This document shows, piece by piece, positions 1-11,259 of a stretch of DNA of 64,000 nt. Numbering within the stretch: the stretch's first letter is position 1; each line of letters starts with the position of its first letter. A model generated the notes under the pieces. That model did no database searches and was not told where the DNA came from. It saw only the letters and a program-made list of their open reading frames with translations. The DNA comes from Impatiens glandulifera (taxonomy: Eukaryota; Streptophyta; Magnoliopsida; Ericales; Balsaminaceae): positions 20,062,484 through 20,126,483 of the forward strand of contig NC_061864.1 in the NCBI RefSeq assembly GCF_907164915.1. Reading direction: 5' to 3'. Position numbers and translations under genes: made by a program.

Positions 1-1110
1 GAGATGGACTAGTTAGTCAAAGTGAGGATAAGGTCTCGAGATGAGAGTTCGATTGAGATTAGTGGGATAAAAATGTGGAATAAAATGATTTTGGTTAATC
101 AAAGTAAGTAAGGTCACGCTATGAGTGACTTGATTTGACCGAAATAAAATTGTATACAGTCACACAATATGAGAGGTTGATTAAGGTATGGATAAATGTG
201 GAATGAGATGGTTAGTTATTCGAAGTGAGGATAAAAAAAGTCAGGTTGTATATTGTATATCTTAAGAGAAGATTGTTGATTTGACCGAAGTGAAAGTGTA
301 AGGTCACATATGAGAGGTCGATTATTAAGGTGAATAAATGTGAAATGAGATGATGGTTAGTCGAATTGAGGATAAAGAAGGTTGAGTTGTATATTGTAAA
401 ATATATTAGGAAATGAGTTGTTTAATGAAGTGAAAACATCTCGAGATGAGAGGTCAATTGTGAATTGATGGATAAATATGGAATAAGATGGTTAATTAGT
501 TAAAGTGAAAGTAAGGCAATAAGATGAGAGGTCAATTGAGGTGGATAAATGTGGAATGAGATGTATGGTTAGCCGAATGATAAGAATGTCAAGTTGTATA
601 TTATAAAATAAGTAAGAAGATGAGTTGTTTGATGAAGTGAAAGTAAAGTCTTCAAGAGAATAAAGGTCGATTGTGATTGGTGAATAAATATAGAATGAGA
701 CGATTTTTGATTCGTCGAAGTGAAAGTAAGGTAAAGAGATAGAAGTCAACTGAGAAAGAAATTGATATTGGTACGTGGTTAAAATATGCGAGAAGATTTG
801 TTGTTTGACCGGAGTGAAAGTTAAGGTCATGAGATGAGAATTTCGATTTGAATTGGTAGATAAATGTGGAATGAGATGGTTGGTCAGTCTGAATTCTTTA
901 AGATCACGAGATGAGATGTCGATTGAGCATTGATGGGCTAAAGTGAGGGTAAAAAAGAGATTGGTAATGGTTGAGATTTTTGATTTGAGCAAAGTAAAAG
1001 TGTAAGGTCACGAGATGAGATATTCATTAAAAAAAATATGTGATGAGATATGTGAGAAAATGAGTTGTTTTACCGAAGTGAATAAAATGTGGAATGAGAG
1101 TGTTCTATTT
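1..1110. repeat. Diverged tandem repeat array
   Basis: About 1.1 kb built from two alternating purine-rich motifs: one close to AAATGTGGAATGAGATGG (near 71, 192, 325, 474, 547, 687, 851 and 1084) and one close to GTCACGAGATGAGAGGTCGA. Spacing between copies is irregular, roughly 70-230 bases, so the array has decayed by substitution and indels. Open frames on the minus strand (for example 492-992) come from the pyrimidine-rich complement and are not gene-like. The array is cut by the left window edge, so its full length is unknown. Confidence 0.7.
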
Positions 1111-1414
1111 TTTATTTTAATATATTATTCTTGATTTATTAAGAATTTTAAACATTAAATACATATTATTATAATTTTTTTTATTAATTTTTTATATATA
1201 TTTTTATTCGTGTGATTCGCACGAGAATCTTTCTAGTTAAACTAATAATTGAGATTTTTTAATCACTCGAAGATAATTATTAGTATAATAGTTAACTAAA
1301 ATGATGATAACAATGATCACAAAAGAAACTCTTATTTAATTAGTCCTAATTTTTAAATAGTTATTTTGTTTTCATTTCTTCTACAAGTTTTGATTTATTT
1401 TATTAAATTAGACT
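1111..1414. other. AT-rich spacer, no gene seen
   Basis: AT-rich sequence between the tandem array and the inverted-repeat transposon. I see no open frame with family similarity and no RNA gene. Confidence 0.6.
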
Positions 1415-1422
1415 ATATAAAA

Positions 1423-2133
1423 GAGTAATGATAAGGAACGTCGTCTGGGCCGCGAAAATAGAATATTCTTCGAATATTTTCTCTCCTCTTATTAATTAAT
1501 TTCTAACTCTATCTCTACTAACTAAATTAATTATTTCACTCATTTCTTTAATATTTATTATCTCTCATTTAACTTTAACTAGTAAAATAAAACATAATAT
1601 ATTATATTTATTAATTAATTTTTTTGCTAAACCCTAATCTCTAACTACTAAACCTTAAATCCTAAACTCTAAACCCTAAACTCTAACTCTAAACCCTAAA
1701 TTCTACATCCTAAACTCTAAACTCTCCTTTTATTTATTCTTTATGCCCTCTTTTTTCTTTTTCTTATTATTTTTTTCTATTGACTTATTAATATTTTTTT
1801 TAGTTTTATTACTTATAAATGTTTATCTAATATTTCTATTCTAATGATTAATTATTTTCTAATTAATTAATTTTTTTTGATAAATTCATAATTCAACTAA
1901 ATAAAAATTAAGAGATATTATTTAGGGTTTAGAGTTTATAATTTAAATAAATTAATTAGAGATGGGAGAGATAAATTAATTGATTAGTGAGAGAGAAAGA
2001 GAGATAAATTAATTAATTCATAGAGACATAAAGATAGAAATTAATTAATAGGAGGAGAGGAAATATTTGGTGTTTTAAAGGAATATTCTATTTTCGCTGA
2101 CTTTCGCGGCCTAAGCGTTCTCTATCATTACTC
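1423..2133. mobile_element. 711-bp inverted-repeat (MITE-like) DNA transposon with 8-bp target duplication
   Basis: The left end reads GAGTAATGATAAGGAACG and the right end, reverse-complemented, reads GAGTAATGATAGAGAACG. Both arms continue through GGCCGCGAAA and AAAATAGAATATTC, then CTCTCCTC and TTATTAATTAATTTCT-like stretches, so the inverted repeats are long. The element is flanked by an exact 8-bp direct repeat ATATAAAA at 1415-1422 and 2134-2141. An 8-bp duplication fits hAT-type transposition, but the GAGTAATG terminus is not a classical hAT end. No transposase is encoded, so it is non-autonomous. The interior carries degenerate telomere-like CCCTAAA motifs (about 1628-1722) and their complement near 1921-1938, which extend the foldback. 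Confidence 0.75.
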
Positions 2134-2141
2134 ATATAAAA

Positions 2142-2600
2142 ATATATTTTTATTAGGGATTTGACAACCAATTGAACCTACATCCCACACAATTTTTTAT
2201 ATTGTTTATTTTACATTACTTTCACAAACAAACTAGCTTAGTCACAACTTTGAATCACTAATTTCAAAATATTGAGCATTAGCTTCACGTGTCAACATTT
2301 TCTTAAAGTCATGATTTCTTTCAATTGAAATCAAACTCGTGACTTTTTATCTTTTAAGTTACCTTGATGAGTTATTGTAAAGATTATCTTGAAAGTGTAA
2401 AATCATATTGTAAACAAAAAAATTTGGCATATCCTATTTTGTAAATAATATTATTATTTATAATAATATTCAAAAAATTTAAATTCAAACTAACTCAAAA
2501 AGATATTAAAGATCAAATTAGAGTTAATTATTGTGATAATTAAATCCTAATTAGAGAAATTAAATAAAAAAATCAAAAATAATTTGAAGTTAAAATATTG
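2142..2600. other. AT-rich intergenic, nothing recognised
   Basis: AT-rich sequence with no coding similarity or clear repeat structure visible. Confidence 0.5.
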
Positions 2601-2639
2601 TATTTATTTTACCAAAATTAAACCTAAGAAAGGGTTGAA

Positions 2640-4850
2640 CAGTGCTCAGGAATCAGCCACGCCTGTCCGCTTTTACGAAACACGCGCGCGCCCGGTTCAC
2701 ACGAAAACAACTAACGGGATGTCACGCCCATTACCTATTCGCTCAGACGTAGACGGAACGCCAACGACGCGTTTTGGACAGATCAGAACGACGTCGGTTT
2801 GATCTTCTTCTTCGCGAAATCCTACATCCCGCGATGATTTTCGATGATCTTCTAGAAGCTCTAACTTCTTCATCTCTTGATGTTATCCTTCCATTTTTTT
2901 CGTACTTGCTCGCCTTTTCCTCGCCTACAATAGCCCTATGACTATTAGACTTATCTTCCCCTAGAACTAGGCTGCCACAACTGAGGATAAAATTAGTGAT
3001 ATAACTTCAAATCGACAAATTGAACTTGAATTCTTCCTCCTCAACCGACTTAAAGCTACTATAAATAGTCCTTATGTGTTTCTCTATCGATCCATTAAAT
3101 AATTCACAGATATTACATACCAAATCAAAGATTTAAGAATCCGATCAAGAACAAATTTTTGTAAAATCTCTTCTGGTGATCACAACTTGGATCCAGGCTT
3201 TAGAAAAGCTTCCAACAACTCCTATGAGTGTTCTCTAGCTGTTGGTAAGCTTCCAGATATGTTGAATTTCAATTTGTAATTGAAAATTGGTTTTTACAAA
3301 GTTTGATCGTTTTGATCTATTCTAGGGTTCAATTATATGATTTCTTTGTTTAGAATCGTTCCATAGATTTTGTATGAACTTCATATTAAAAGTGATTTAA
3401 TCAAATCAACCTTAAACTAAAAAAACGAAAATTTGAATTGAAAATCTAGATTTTTTAAAATTCATGTTCTTGAGTTTTATCTTTATTTTTTTTAATTTAA
3501 ATAGCTGCTAAACATGTTTGTAATCATGTTAGGATGAATTCCAGATCACTACAACATCATCCCTATCATATTTGATCAAACTGTATTTTTGAAAATTTTG
3601 AATTTGGATTCTATCTTAAGAAATTGTTATAGAGTTGCTACGATGTTCTTATTTTGGTTATGTTCAATTATGTTAATCATTTGAAAGCTAATGGAACCAA
3701 AATCAGACCTTGAAATGGTCTAATTCAAAATATCCCAAATTTTGACCTAAAAATAATTTTTTAAAATTGATCTTTGTAAAATCGATTGACCGTGATTAAG
3801 GTTAGGTCTTTTGTTCCCCATAATCATATGAATCATTTGTGACTTAGAGATCATGATTCTATGACCTGTATCAAAAGTTATGGCTTCTATAATTCTTGAC
3901 CAAATCAAAAAAACTCGGTCCCCGACGATTGAGTCCTATAGGATCGGGACCAAGAAATAGGATCAAGGATCTTAAGTCTAGACCAAGACCAAGGACCGAT
4001 GTTTTTGAGTTCGGACCGAGACCAAGGACCGGTGTTCTTGAGTAAGGACCGAGACTCAAGACATGTGTTCTTGAGCAAGGACCGAGGAATCCGACCGAGG
4101 TTTCTAACCTCTGATCGAGAGGTATGACCTGGGACCAAGCTTCTTAGGTCCACGACCGTGAAAATCTAGACTTGGGATTGAGCCTCCCAGATCTAGGACC
4201 AAACCTTCTGAGTTCAGGACCAAGCCTCCCGAACCTAGGATCGAGCCTTCTGGTCCCTTGACCCATGCTCCCGAGCCTTAGTCTAGACCGAGCTCGTCCG
4301 AGCCTAGATCACCAAACTGGACCCAGACCCTAGGATTCTGGTCCTAAGGCCTGTTTGATTCCACTTTTCAAAATATAAAATTATTTTTGTAATTTTGAAA
4401 CTCCAATCCATTTTTTAAATAATTCTGAAAAGTCAGGAAATGACATTTAAATACTTTTCAAGATATTTCTTAAACCAATATTTTGGCTAAGGCCGGTTTA
4501 GAATTTATTTATAAATTCTAACACTTTTCTGATATTTTTAAGGTTTTTACTCAGTATTATATCAACTCAATCGCATGTACACCTTTTTAAATAATTTTGT
4601 ACAATTATTTATGCAATCTAAACTTATTCTTATTTAGGACCTCAGACTACTAATTAAACAAAATAAATGTTATAAATAAATCTTGAAATAGACAAACTTT
4701 TTTATTTTAAATTTAAAATTGTCCTTTAACGGGTGCCGATGACATAACGCGAAAGTCCTTTCCCGAGCGTAACCAAAACCAAACCCTTACAGAAACTCTA
4801 GTATAAAATACGACATTTTATTGATTTTCCAAAAATCATTTGGCGACTCT
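2640..4850 (+). mobile_element. Possible long LTR of a Ty3-type (Tat/Ogre-like) retrotransposon, degraded
   Basis: Several features suggest a long LTR read on the plus strand: a GC-rich block at 2640-2800, a TATA-like TATAAATAG at 3060-3068 and, at 4839-4849, TTTGGCGACTC. I recall that last motif as common just downstream of Tat-lineage LTRs, where the primer-binding site lies. No gag or pol coding sequence follows, and no second LTR is seen, so this would be a solo or truncated LTR. The boundaries are guesses. The identification rests on remembered motifs rather than a match and is tentative. Confidence 0.3.
3895..4340. repeat. Degenerate GACCGAG/GACCAAG minisatellite
   Basis: A run of short imperfect units built on GACCGAGACCAAGGACC-like sequence, with phrases such as TTCTTGAG and CTAGGACC recurring every 20-40 bases. 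The block is much more GC-rich than its surroundings. Long minus-strand frames over it (3871-4153) simply encode the repeat as Gly/Leu/Ser/Arg-rich peptides and are not taken as genes. Confidence 0.6.
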
Positions 4851-5513
4851 TATATTCAAATAAATAATCTTTAAATTAGTTATGTTTGATTAATTTAAAT
4901 TAGATTTTGGTTAAATTATTATTTGAGCCACGTATTATTAAAGTTGGAACAAAATTAATTATTTTTACATGATTAATTTTTAAAGCTCCTTTGTATTCTC
5001 AAAATCTTTTAAAAAATAAATATTTTCTTTTAAAAAAATGCCTAACACGTAAACTAAGGTTGAAACGCATCGAACTTCGAGTCACCCTGCGATATTCCCC
5101 ATATTACCACGTGTCCACGACACATGCTAAGCTATGTGGAGAACGATTCCTAGGGTTACACATTTTATTGAAATATTTGTTTTGTGACTATTTGTAAGAA
5201 ATATATTTAAATAAATAATTATAAAATTATCAATCTTAAATAAATTTTATTATTTTTATTATATATTTTAACTTTTTAGCATATTTAGTTAAATTTATTG
5301 TTAATTATTTTTTTGTATTATGTTAATTTTATAAAATATTGTTAAACAAAACATTTTCACAAAAATATATTACATATCATATTATAAATATTTATTGATT
5401 AATCCGAGATACAATTAAATAGAAAAATTCACAATTTAATGATTTTTTTTATTTTAATTCCAATTTAGGGAGACACTCACAATTATGTCTCACATTTCTA
5501 GGTTTTCTATTCC

Positions 5514-5515
<2 letters not shown>

Positions 5516-5591
<76 letters not shown>
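5516..5591. repeat. (TA)n microsatellite
   Basis: About 76 bases of uninterrupted TA dinucleotides between CTATTCCGAA and TTCCCTCCC. It is likely polymorphic in length, and the assembled length may be inexact. Confidence 0.95.
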
Positions 5592-5593
<2 letters not shown>

Positions 5594-8300
5594 CCTCCCA
5601 CGGGATGGTACAAATGTAATTTTATTTATTATGTGATCTTTTAATCTCTTAAACACAATATTTGTATGTGATTATGGGTTTTCCTAACTTAATTTTTTTA
5701 ACCAAGTGCCCTCCACTGCATTGATTATTGGCTACCCTAACATAGGTTTTTTTAATAAAATGTCTACCTAAATTCCACCTGAAATGCCTCAACGAAAGGT
5801 CTTCAACTCGTACTTTGTTAGTCTTGCCTCTTCTCCTTTTCCTTTCTCGGATGTTTTATTTTATCTGTCAGGTTATCCGAGTTCACAAGTCTAATTGTGT
5901 ACTTATTTTCATCGAGTTGGTCTGAAGCATGAAAGTATCGATATACTAGGGCTATGCGCCAGTTCTAGCGAGTTAGTCAATCCCCTTCTAAGACGACAAT
6001 TCCATTGCGTTTTCTTAGCAGCGGATAGGCATTTAGTTACTTTATACTACCCCAAACATATAACTACATTTTCTAACTGAAATGGAATATTACTATGAAA
6101 TTGTACATATGTTCTTAGGTTAGGTTGTTCGCCTATTAAAGTGGTGTGAATTGATTGAATAGATAATTATTTTTTGTTAAAAGTATAAGAGATATAGAAA
6201 TAAAGAACTGGAAGACTATTTAAAGTTAGAGTAATTTTAATTTGTGTTGTGCGTGAGATCTTCTGTTACAAAACTATGTAACTCTATTACACATAATCAA
6301 AATTCTGACGTTTTGATAGTTTAAAAAAAATTAAGGGAAGGTTTAAGTTAATCATTTGTCACTGAATTATTTTTATTATTTTCCTTTCTCTTAGGTCTTC
6401 ACTTATTTATCCTACCCTCAAACCCATTTCTCATCTTTTCCTCTATTTTAAGGCTATTAAAAAATAACATTATATAAATTAATATATTTATATAATTTTA
6501 GTATTTGTTAAGTTGAAATAACTTATATATATTCTAATTTGGAGTTTGAAAAAAGATTCTAAAATATTTGAATAAAAATGTTTGAAAAACATATTCTGAA
6601 ATTGGATTAGGTTTAATTTTGTTTGAATATGTGAACTAGAGTGGAACACAATGTCTTAATTTGATTTGGAATGAGCAGTGTAACATATGTTTAAAATAAT
6701 CATATTTGATATTGAGTTGATTACAATATCTCCATTTGATTTGTAATGATCAATGTAAGATATTGATTTGATATTAAGAAGATATCATATTGAATTAAGA
6801 AGTGAAGGTAACATATTTACTTGGTATTAAGGGTTTTGTATAAAAGATATAGAAATAAAGAATTAGAAGACCATTTAAAATTACAGTAAAACTTTTATTT
6901 GCGTTGGGTTGTCGTAGCGGAAGGGTTCGATATGCTTACAAGTGTATGTATCATGGCTAAAGATGTAGTCTCATTTATCGATTAATCTTCTTCAGTATAT
7001 TATAAAATGAATATATATTCAATAATATAAGTGAATCCTAGATATATTTTTGTGCATTGTATGAAACATTCCATAATGATAAAGGTGAATACATGGTTCA
7101 TAAAAAAATAAAAATAAATTCTCAAATATTTTAGTTTTTGTCATCTATTAGCAAAAGTATAAAGTACTCTATACTAGTATATTGGTCTAAGTATTTGATT
7201 AAACAATCTCAACTTAAAGTAAAAGATTATAACTCATTCCAACTAAAAAGATTATATTGGTCTAAGATTTTATTTTTTCTTTATGTCGAAAATCAATTTT
7301 ACGGTATAAAAGAAGTCCCAAAAGTTTCCTCTTGCTTGTATTTGTAACAAACAGAGATTTCAAAAATCTTTATGCTAGTTAAGATAGGAGATTTCACAAT
7401 CTTTATGCTAATTAAGATAGGGGATAAACCCGTCAAAATAGAACCGAACCACAACTGAAAAATCCTTAATTCATTTAAACTGAATTTGAATAAATTATTT
7501 AATCCCAAAACCGAAATTAGATAGGACGAATTAGGTTTTGATAAATACTTACCCAATGGTAAATTTAATGGTTTTGTAAGACCTAGAATCTAAACACAAC
7601 TAGAAACCAACATTACCTTCATCCATTCTTATAAACATCTACAAAAGATTTCGTCGTCTCATCAATCGCCAACTGTCTCATCCTTCTTTCTTAAAAGCTG
7701 GATTTTGTCGAGCAACATAAAAAACGGTTATTCATTTCAGAAGAGGGTTTATGTCGAGGAAGTTTTAAATTTCATAGTCCATACCAAACTATTGTTTTCT
7801 CTTTGAATGTAACTCATGACAAACTATATCATTAAGTATATGGCTTTTGAGGTTTTATCATAGTTCTAATGAAAAATGTGATTTCAAAACCAGGTTTATG
7901 ATACATACATATATATTGGGATCATAGTTGGAAAATATGAATTTATTGTTTTACCCAAGACAACAATATCATGTCTTTGTTTATGTTTGGGTGATGCAAT
8001 TATACCAACCTTTCTATTAAGAAATGCTACCAACTTTGATAGCAAAAAGGGAAAAAAAATACTACCAACTTAACCACTATAGAGATGAACAAGACCAATC
8101 AACTTTCTCCACCATCCAAAACAACCACCCTAAATCATAGTATATAACCCATAATAAGCTCAAATGCAGATATACCCACTATGTAATTTGTACACATTGA
8201 CCATATTTGAAAACGGGTTCATTGAACAAAACGATTTTCATGACTAAGTGCAAGAATATATTTTAAAAAGTCATTGCATAAAAAGGATGATTGAACAAAA
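5592..8300. other. Intergenic, no gene seen; local direct repeats
   Basis: No open frame with family similarity. The stretch contains a dispersed direct repeat (6187-6250 and 6846-6910, sharing AGATATAGAAATAAAGAA) and a 33-34 base tandem duplication at 7354-7420 (units starting GAGATTTCA). The last few hundred bases before 8646 probably include the 3' UTR of the minus-strand F-box gene. Confidence 0.5.
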
Positions 8301-8645
8301 GAAAGCAAAGATCATACCTTTCAAGATCAGCCAAGAAACCTCCCTAAAATGGACAATGAAGACACCATCACATGAAATTTGTAATCTTGCTTTCTATTGA
8401 AAAGTAAAGAACCCTAGTGCCTCCAAAGAAGGTAAGAGATTCAAACAAGACAGTTAATAATATAGGTTGAGCAGTTTAACAACTGTCTCTACATACCCGA
8501 AATGACAATTCACTTACACAACCGATTTATATTCATTACTATAACAGGAAACTTTGTTTGTGTTTCTTCTTTTTTTTATATAAAATTTGTAGCTAGTGGA
8601 AGTTAAGCAGCAAAATAACAATACAAATTTTCAAACTTTTCTATC

Positions 8646-10235
8646 TTAGGTATTATTGTTTCTGCTGCTAAAGCTTGACCACCTTCTCAAGGTGCAGGCT
8701 ACCAATCCACTACCTTTAGTGAAGCCAAATCTTACCTTAAATGAACTAGCCCTACCATTACTGCTTGATGCAATATTAGCATCCCCGGCTTGACCAGTAA
8801 ACACAGTAGCCCTTCCGACGTTATTCTCACCACCACCATTCCGGCTAGTACTTGCAACCTGATGAGCTTGTTCAGGATCATCAATGTCTAAATTTATGGT
8901 TAGTGATCCTCGGCTTGCTCTCAACCCATCCACGCCCTTAGAAGTCACAAGTTTGCATTTCTTCACCTTCACTTTTACCAAATTAGGGCACCCACCAGCT
9001 AAAGCTTCCAAGCCAAGATCCGATACAGGGCAATTTTTAATGCATAGTTTCTTTAATGCTATACATTTCTCGGCAATGCAGGAGATTTCTGGGTCGCCAA
9101 CAGATTCACTTCCACACAATGCTAACCTCTCGAGATTCTTGCAATTTGTGGCTAATGGTTCTAAACTCAATCGGGTAGGATTAACACCTACTAGGACTAG
9201 TTCTTGAAGGTTAGGGCAATGTTTAGCTACAGCAATAAGACCATCATCTCTTATCCTATTCATTTTCCACCCATCGATATGAAGCTTTCTCAAAAGCTTA
9301 CAGTTTTCAGCAATAGCGCTAAGACCTACATTTGTGCATTCTGGGGTTTTCACAAGGTGGAGAAATTCAAGCTTTGGACAATTCGAAAGAGCAATTAGAC
9401 CAACATCGCTAACTTGGAGTTTCTCTAGATGAATTTCGGTTATAGTAGTAACTTGATTAGGAATCAACTTGAATACCTTATCCCATTCGCCAGAGCATCG
9501 AAAAAGCTTTAGGGTTTTCAAATTAACAGCACCGATTATGAGTGGCCCGAAGCTAAGCCCATCTGAGAGCTCCTTTAAACATAACGTTTTCAGCGATAAT
9601 CCAGCAACGCCAGGCACAATAGGTTCAACCAATGCTCCGCCGTTAAGGCCTCGGAGGCGTTTAACGGATAATTCCTCCAAAGAAGAACAATTTTCGAGAA
9701 CGGCGTTCATACCTTTCGCCCCAAAAGTACACGATCCACATGATAGCTTCTTCAGATTCTTACAATTCATCGAGAGCGCAGCCATACCGGAGTCAGTCAA
9801 TTCACGACATCCTCGGAGCTTCAAACGGGTAAGATTCCGGCAACGGAGAGATATGAGTACAAGTGTTTCGTCACCGATGCTAACGGATCTCCGATCACAT
9901 CTCAGAGCGAGTTTCGTGATCGAATCGAAACGAGAAAACATTTTAGGAATCATTGATAGAAGATCCGCTTGTGCGTTGAGAGAGAGACGATGGCGGCTCT
10001 GGCCCTCGATTCGTAACCATCTGGTACAGACGAGGGAACATCGTATCCTGTCGCCGGATCCGAGAGATTCAAAAATGGAAGCTAAACATTCGTCAGGAAT
10101 GTTAGAGATGAAATCCTCCATGCATTCTTCTTCGGAAGAAGTCCCTTTCTCCATACGATTCGACATCGTGGATCTGTAATTAAACGTATTGATTTGGTTG
10201 CCGTCGGTGGAAAGAGATGATGATGCCTGGCCCAT
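8646..10235 (-). CDS. SKIP2: F-box/LRR protein, SKIP2 / VIER F-box (VFB) type
   Basis: Intronless gene of 529 residues when started at the second ATG, which gives MGQASSSL. A start three codons upstream (10244) is also open, but SKIP2/VFB proteins as I know them begin with MGQ, a possible N-myristoylation signal, so I prefer 10235. The F-box is at about residues 41-85 (IPDECLASIFESLGSGDR..C..V..RW). It is followed by a series of leucine-rich repeats of the plant cysteine-containing type (about 100-435), with phrases such as CRNLTRLKLRGCRELTDSGM and CKLLRKLHIDGWK. The serine-rich C-terminus ends near CTLRRW. By family knowledge it binds SKP1/ASK proteins and selects substrates for an SCF ubiquitin ligase; VFB proteins in Arabidopsis affect growth and auxin-related lateral root formation. 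The length matches the family and no lesions are seen. The long plus-strand open frame opposite (9469-10179) is an antisense shadow. Confidence 0.95.
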   Translation of the reverse strand: MGQASSSLSTDGNQINTFNYRSTMSNRMEKGTSSEEECMEDFISNIPDECLASIFESLGSGDRIRCSLVCTRWLRIEGQSRHRLSLNAQADLLSMIPKMFSRFDSITKLALRCDRRSVSIGDETLVLISLRCRNLTRLKLRGCRELTDSGMAALSMNCKNLKKLSCGSCTFGAKGMNAVLENCSSLEELSVKRLRGLNGGALVEPIVPGVAGLSLKTLCLKELSDGLSFGPLIIGAVNLKTLKLFRCSGEWDKVFKLIPNQVTTITEIHLEKLQVSDVGLIALSNCPKLEFLHLVKTPECTNVGLSAIAENCKLLRKLHIDGWKMNRIRDDGLIAVAKHCPNLQELVLVGVNPTRLSLEPLATNCKNLERLALCGSESVGDPEISCIAEKCIALKKLCIKNCPVSDLGLEALAGGCPNLVKVKVKKCKLVTSKGVDGLRASRGSLTINLDIDDPEQAHQVASTSRNGGGENNVGRATVFTGQAGDANIASSSNGRASSFKVRFGFTKGSGLVACTLRRWSSFSSRNNNT

Positions 10236-10244
10236 TGCTGTCAA

Positions 10245-11084
10245 TGAAATTCCTCAATAGCGATATCTGGATGAATCCGACGAAGAAGATGCGGTTTAGT
10301 TTTGGCGATGGACAGCTGCTTGCGTCTTGCCATTCATTCAAGCGGATATCAAATGGGATTAAATTCTGCTTATTATGGATGGATATGGTTTCTGAAACTT
10401 TTCAAATAGGAACCGAAATTCCAATTAGCGTCTCAAGTTTATTAAGATATTTAAGTTGATCCTCAAACTTTATTATTATTTTAAAAATTCTAAAAGTAAA
10501 TAGGATAATTGAGGTTAAATTTTTAACATAAAAAATTAAAATAACTAAATAAAATTAAAAATATTATAAATTTATAATAAAAAATTTTTTAAATCTTGTA
10601 ATTTATTTAGAAATGACTCTATATATGAATTTAAGCTAAACAAACTAATCATCCGGGATTTAGAGAAACTATATAAATATTTTGAAGGGTAATGAAAATT
10701 GTGTTGTTCACGTTTATATTAAGAAAAGAAAAAAAAGTTCATTTAAGTGATAATTAATAATTTACATATATTATAAAAATAAAAATAAAAAAGTGAGAAA
10801 CTAATATAAATAATCGAATAATACTTGTAAAAGGGCTTCCAACTAGGGATGATAATTATAATCCGCTATGCGGTTTCGATATGAACTATCCTGTTATGGC
10901 GATTTTTCTATGATTTGACTGGTAGTTGATTGTGAATTGAGGATATTTGTTTTCCCGATTTTTTAACACTAATAAACACAATTAAATATATAACATCATC
11001 AATATCTGTATTTATGTTTCAAATTTTATAAGAGTTTAAGTTTGTTTCGTTATAATAATATAAATTTTCATATATATTCTATTC
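10245..11084. other. Upstream region of the F-box gene; AT-rich, possible hAT-like repeat fragment
   Basis: This contains the promoter side of the minus-strand F-box gene. Near 10852 a TAGGGATGATAATTATAATC-like motif resembles the CAGGGATGACAATGGGGC end seen at 29092. It may be a fragment of the same class of short transposon, but no matching far end was found. Otherwise nothing is recognised. Confidence 0.4.
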
Positions 11085-11099
11085 GGTCTTCGAGTTAAT

Positions 11100-11190
11100 A
11101 TTTTCTCTTCTTTTTTTTGAATTAAAGAGAACTAACATGACACTTTATAATCATGATCTCCCGCTTCCATTTAAAGCGCTTTCATATGGA
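11100..11190 (-). mobile_element. 5'-truncated SINE copy with 15-bp target duplication
   Basis: The plus strand reads AATTAAAGAGAACTAACATG and then AAAGCGCTTTCATATGGA, matching the 3' half of the complete SINE at 43280-43421 in the same (minus) orientation. The tRNA-like half with the A and B boxes is missing. The flanks are near-identical direct repeats: GGTCTTCGAGTTAAT at 11085-11099 and GGTTTTCGAGTTAAT at 11191-11205 (14 of 15 match). This is the signature of target-primed reverse transcription with 5' truncation. Confidence 0.75.
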
Positions 11191-11259
11191 GGTTTTCGAG
11201 TTAATCTTAATAAGTTAGACTTTTTTTTTAAAATTTTATTTCGAATAAAAGAAGGATGA

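Noticed and set aside
492..992. 166-codon minus-strand open frame
   Set aside because: It is the complement of a purine-rich tandem array, has repetitive Ser/Thr/Leu/Phe composition and no family similarity.
1628..1722. Telomere or chromosome end
   Set aside because: The CCCTAAA-like motifs are degenerate, short and lie inside a transposon with an 8-bp target duplication, with genes on one side and an older repeat on the other.
3871..4153. Two overlapping Gly/Leu/Arg-rich minus-strand frames
   Set aside because: They only translate the GACC-type minisatellite.
9469..10179. 236-codon plus-strand open frame
   Set aside because: It is antisense to the F-box/LRR coding sequence; a long shadow frame is expected there and its peptide resembles no family.
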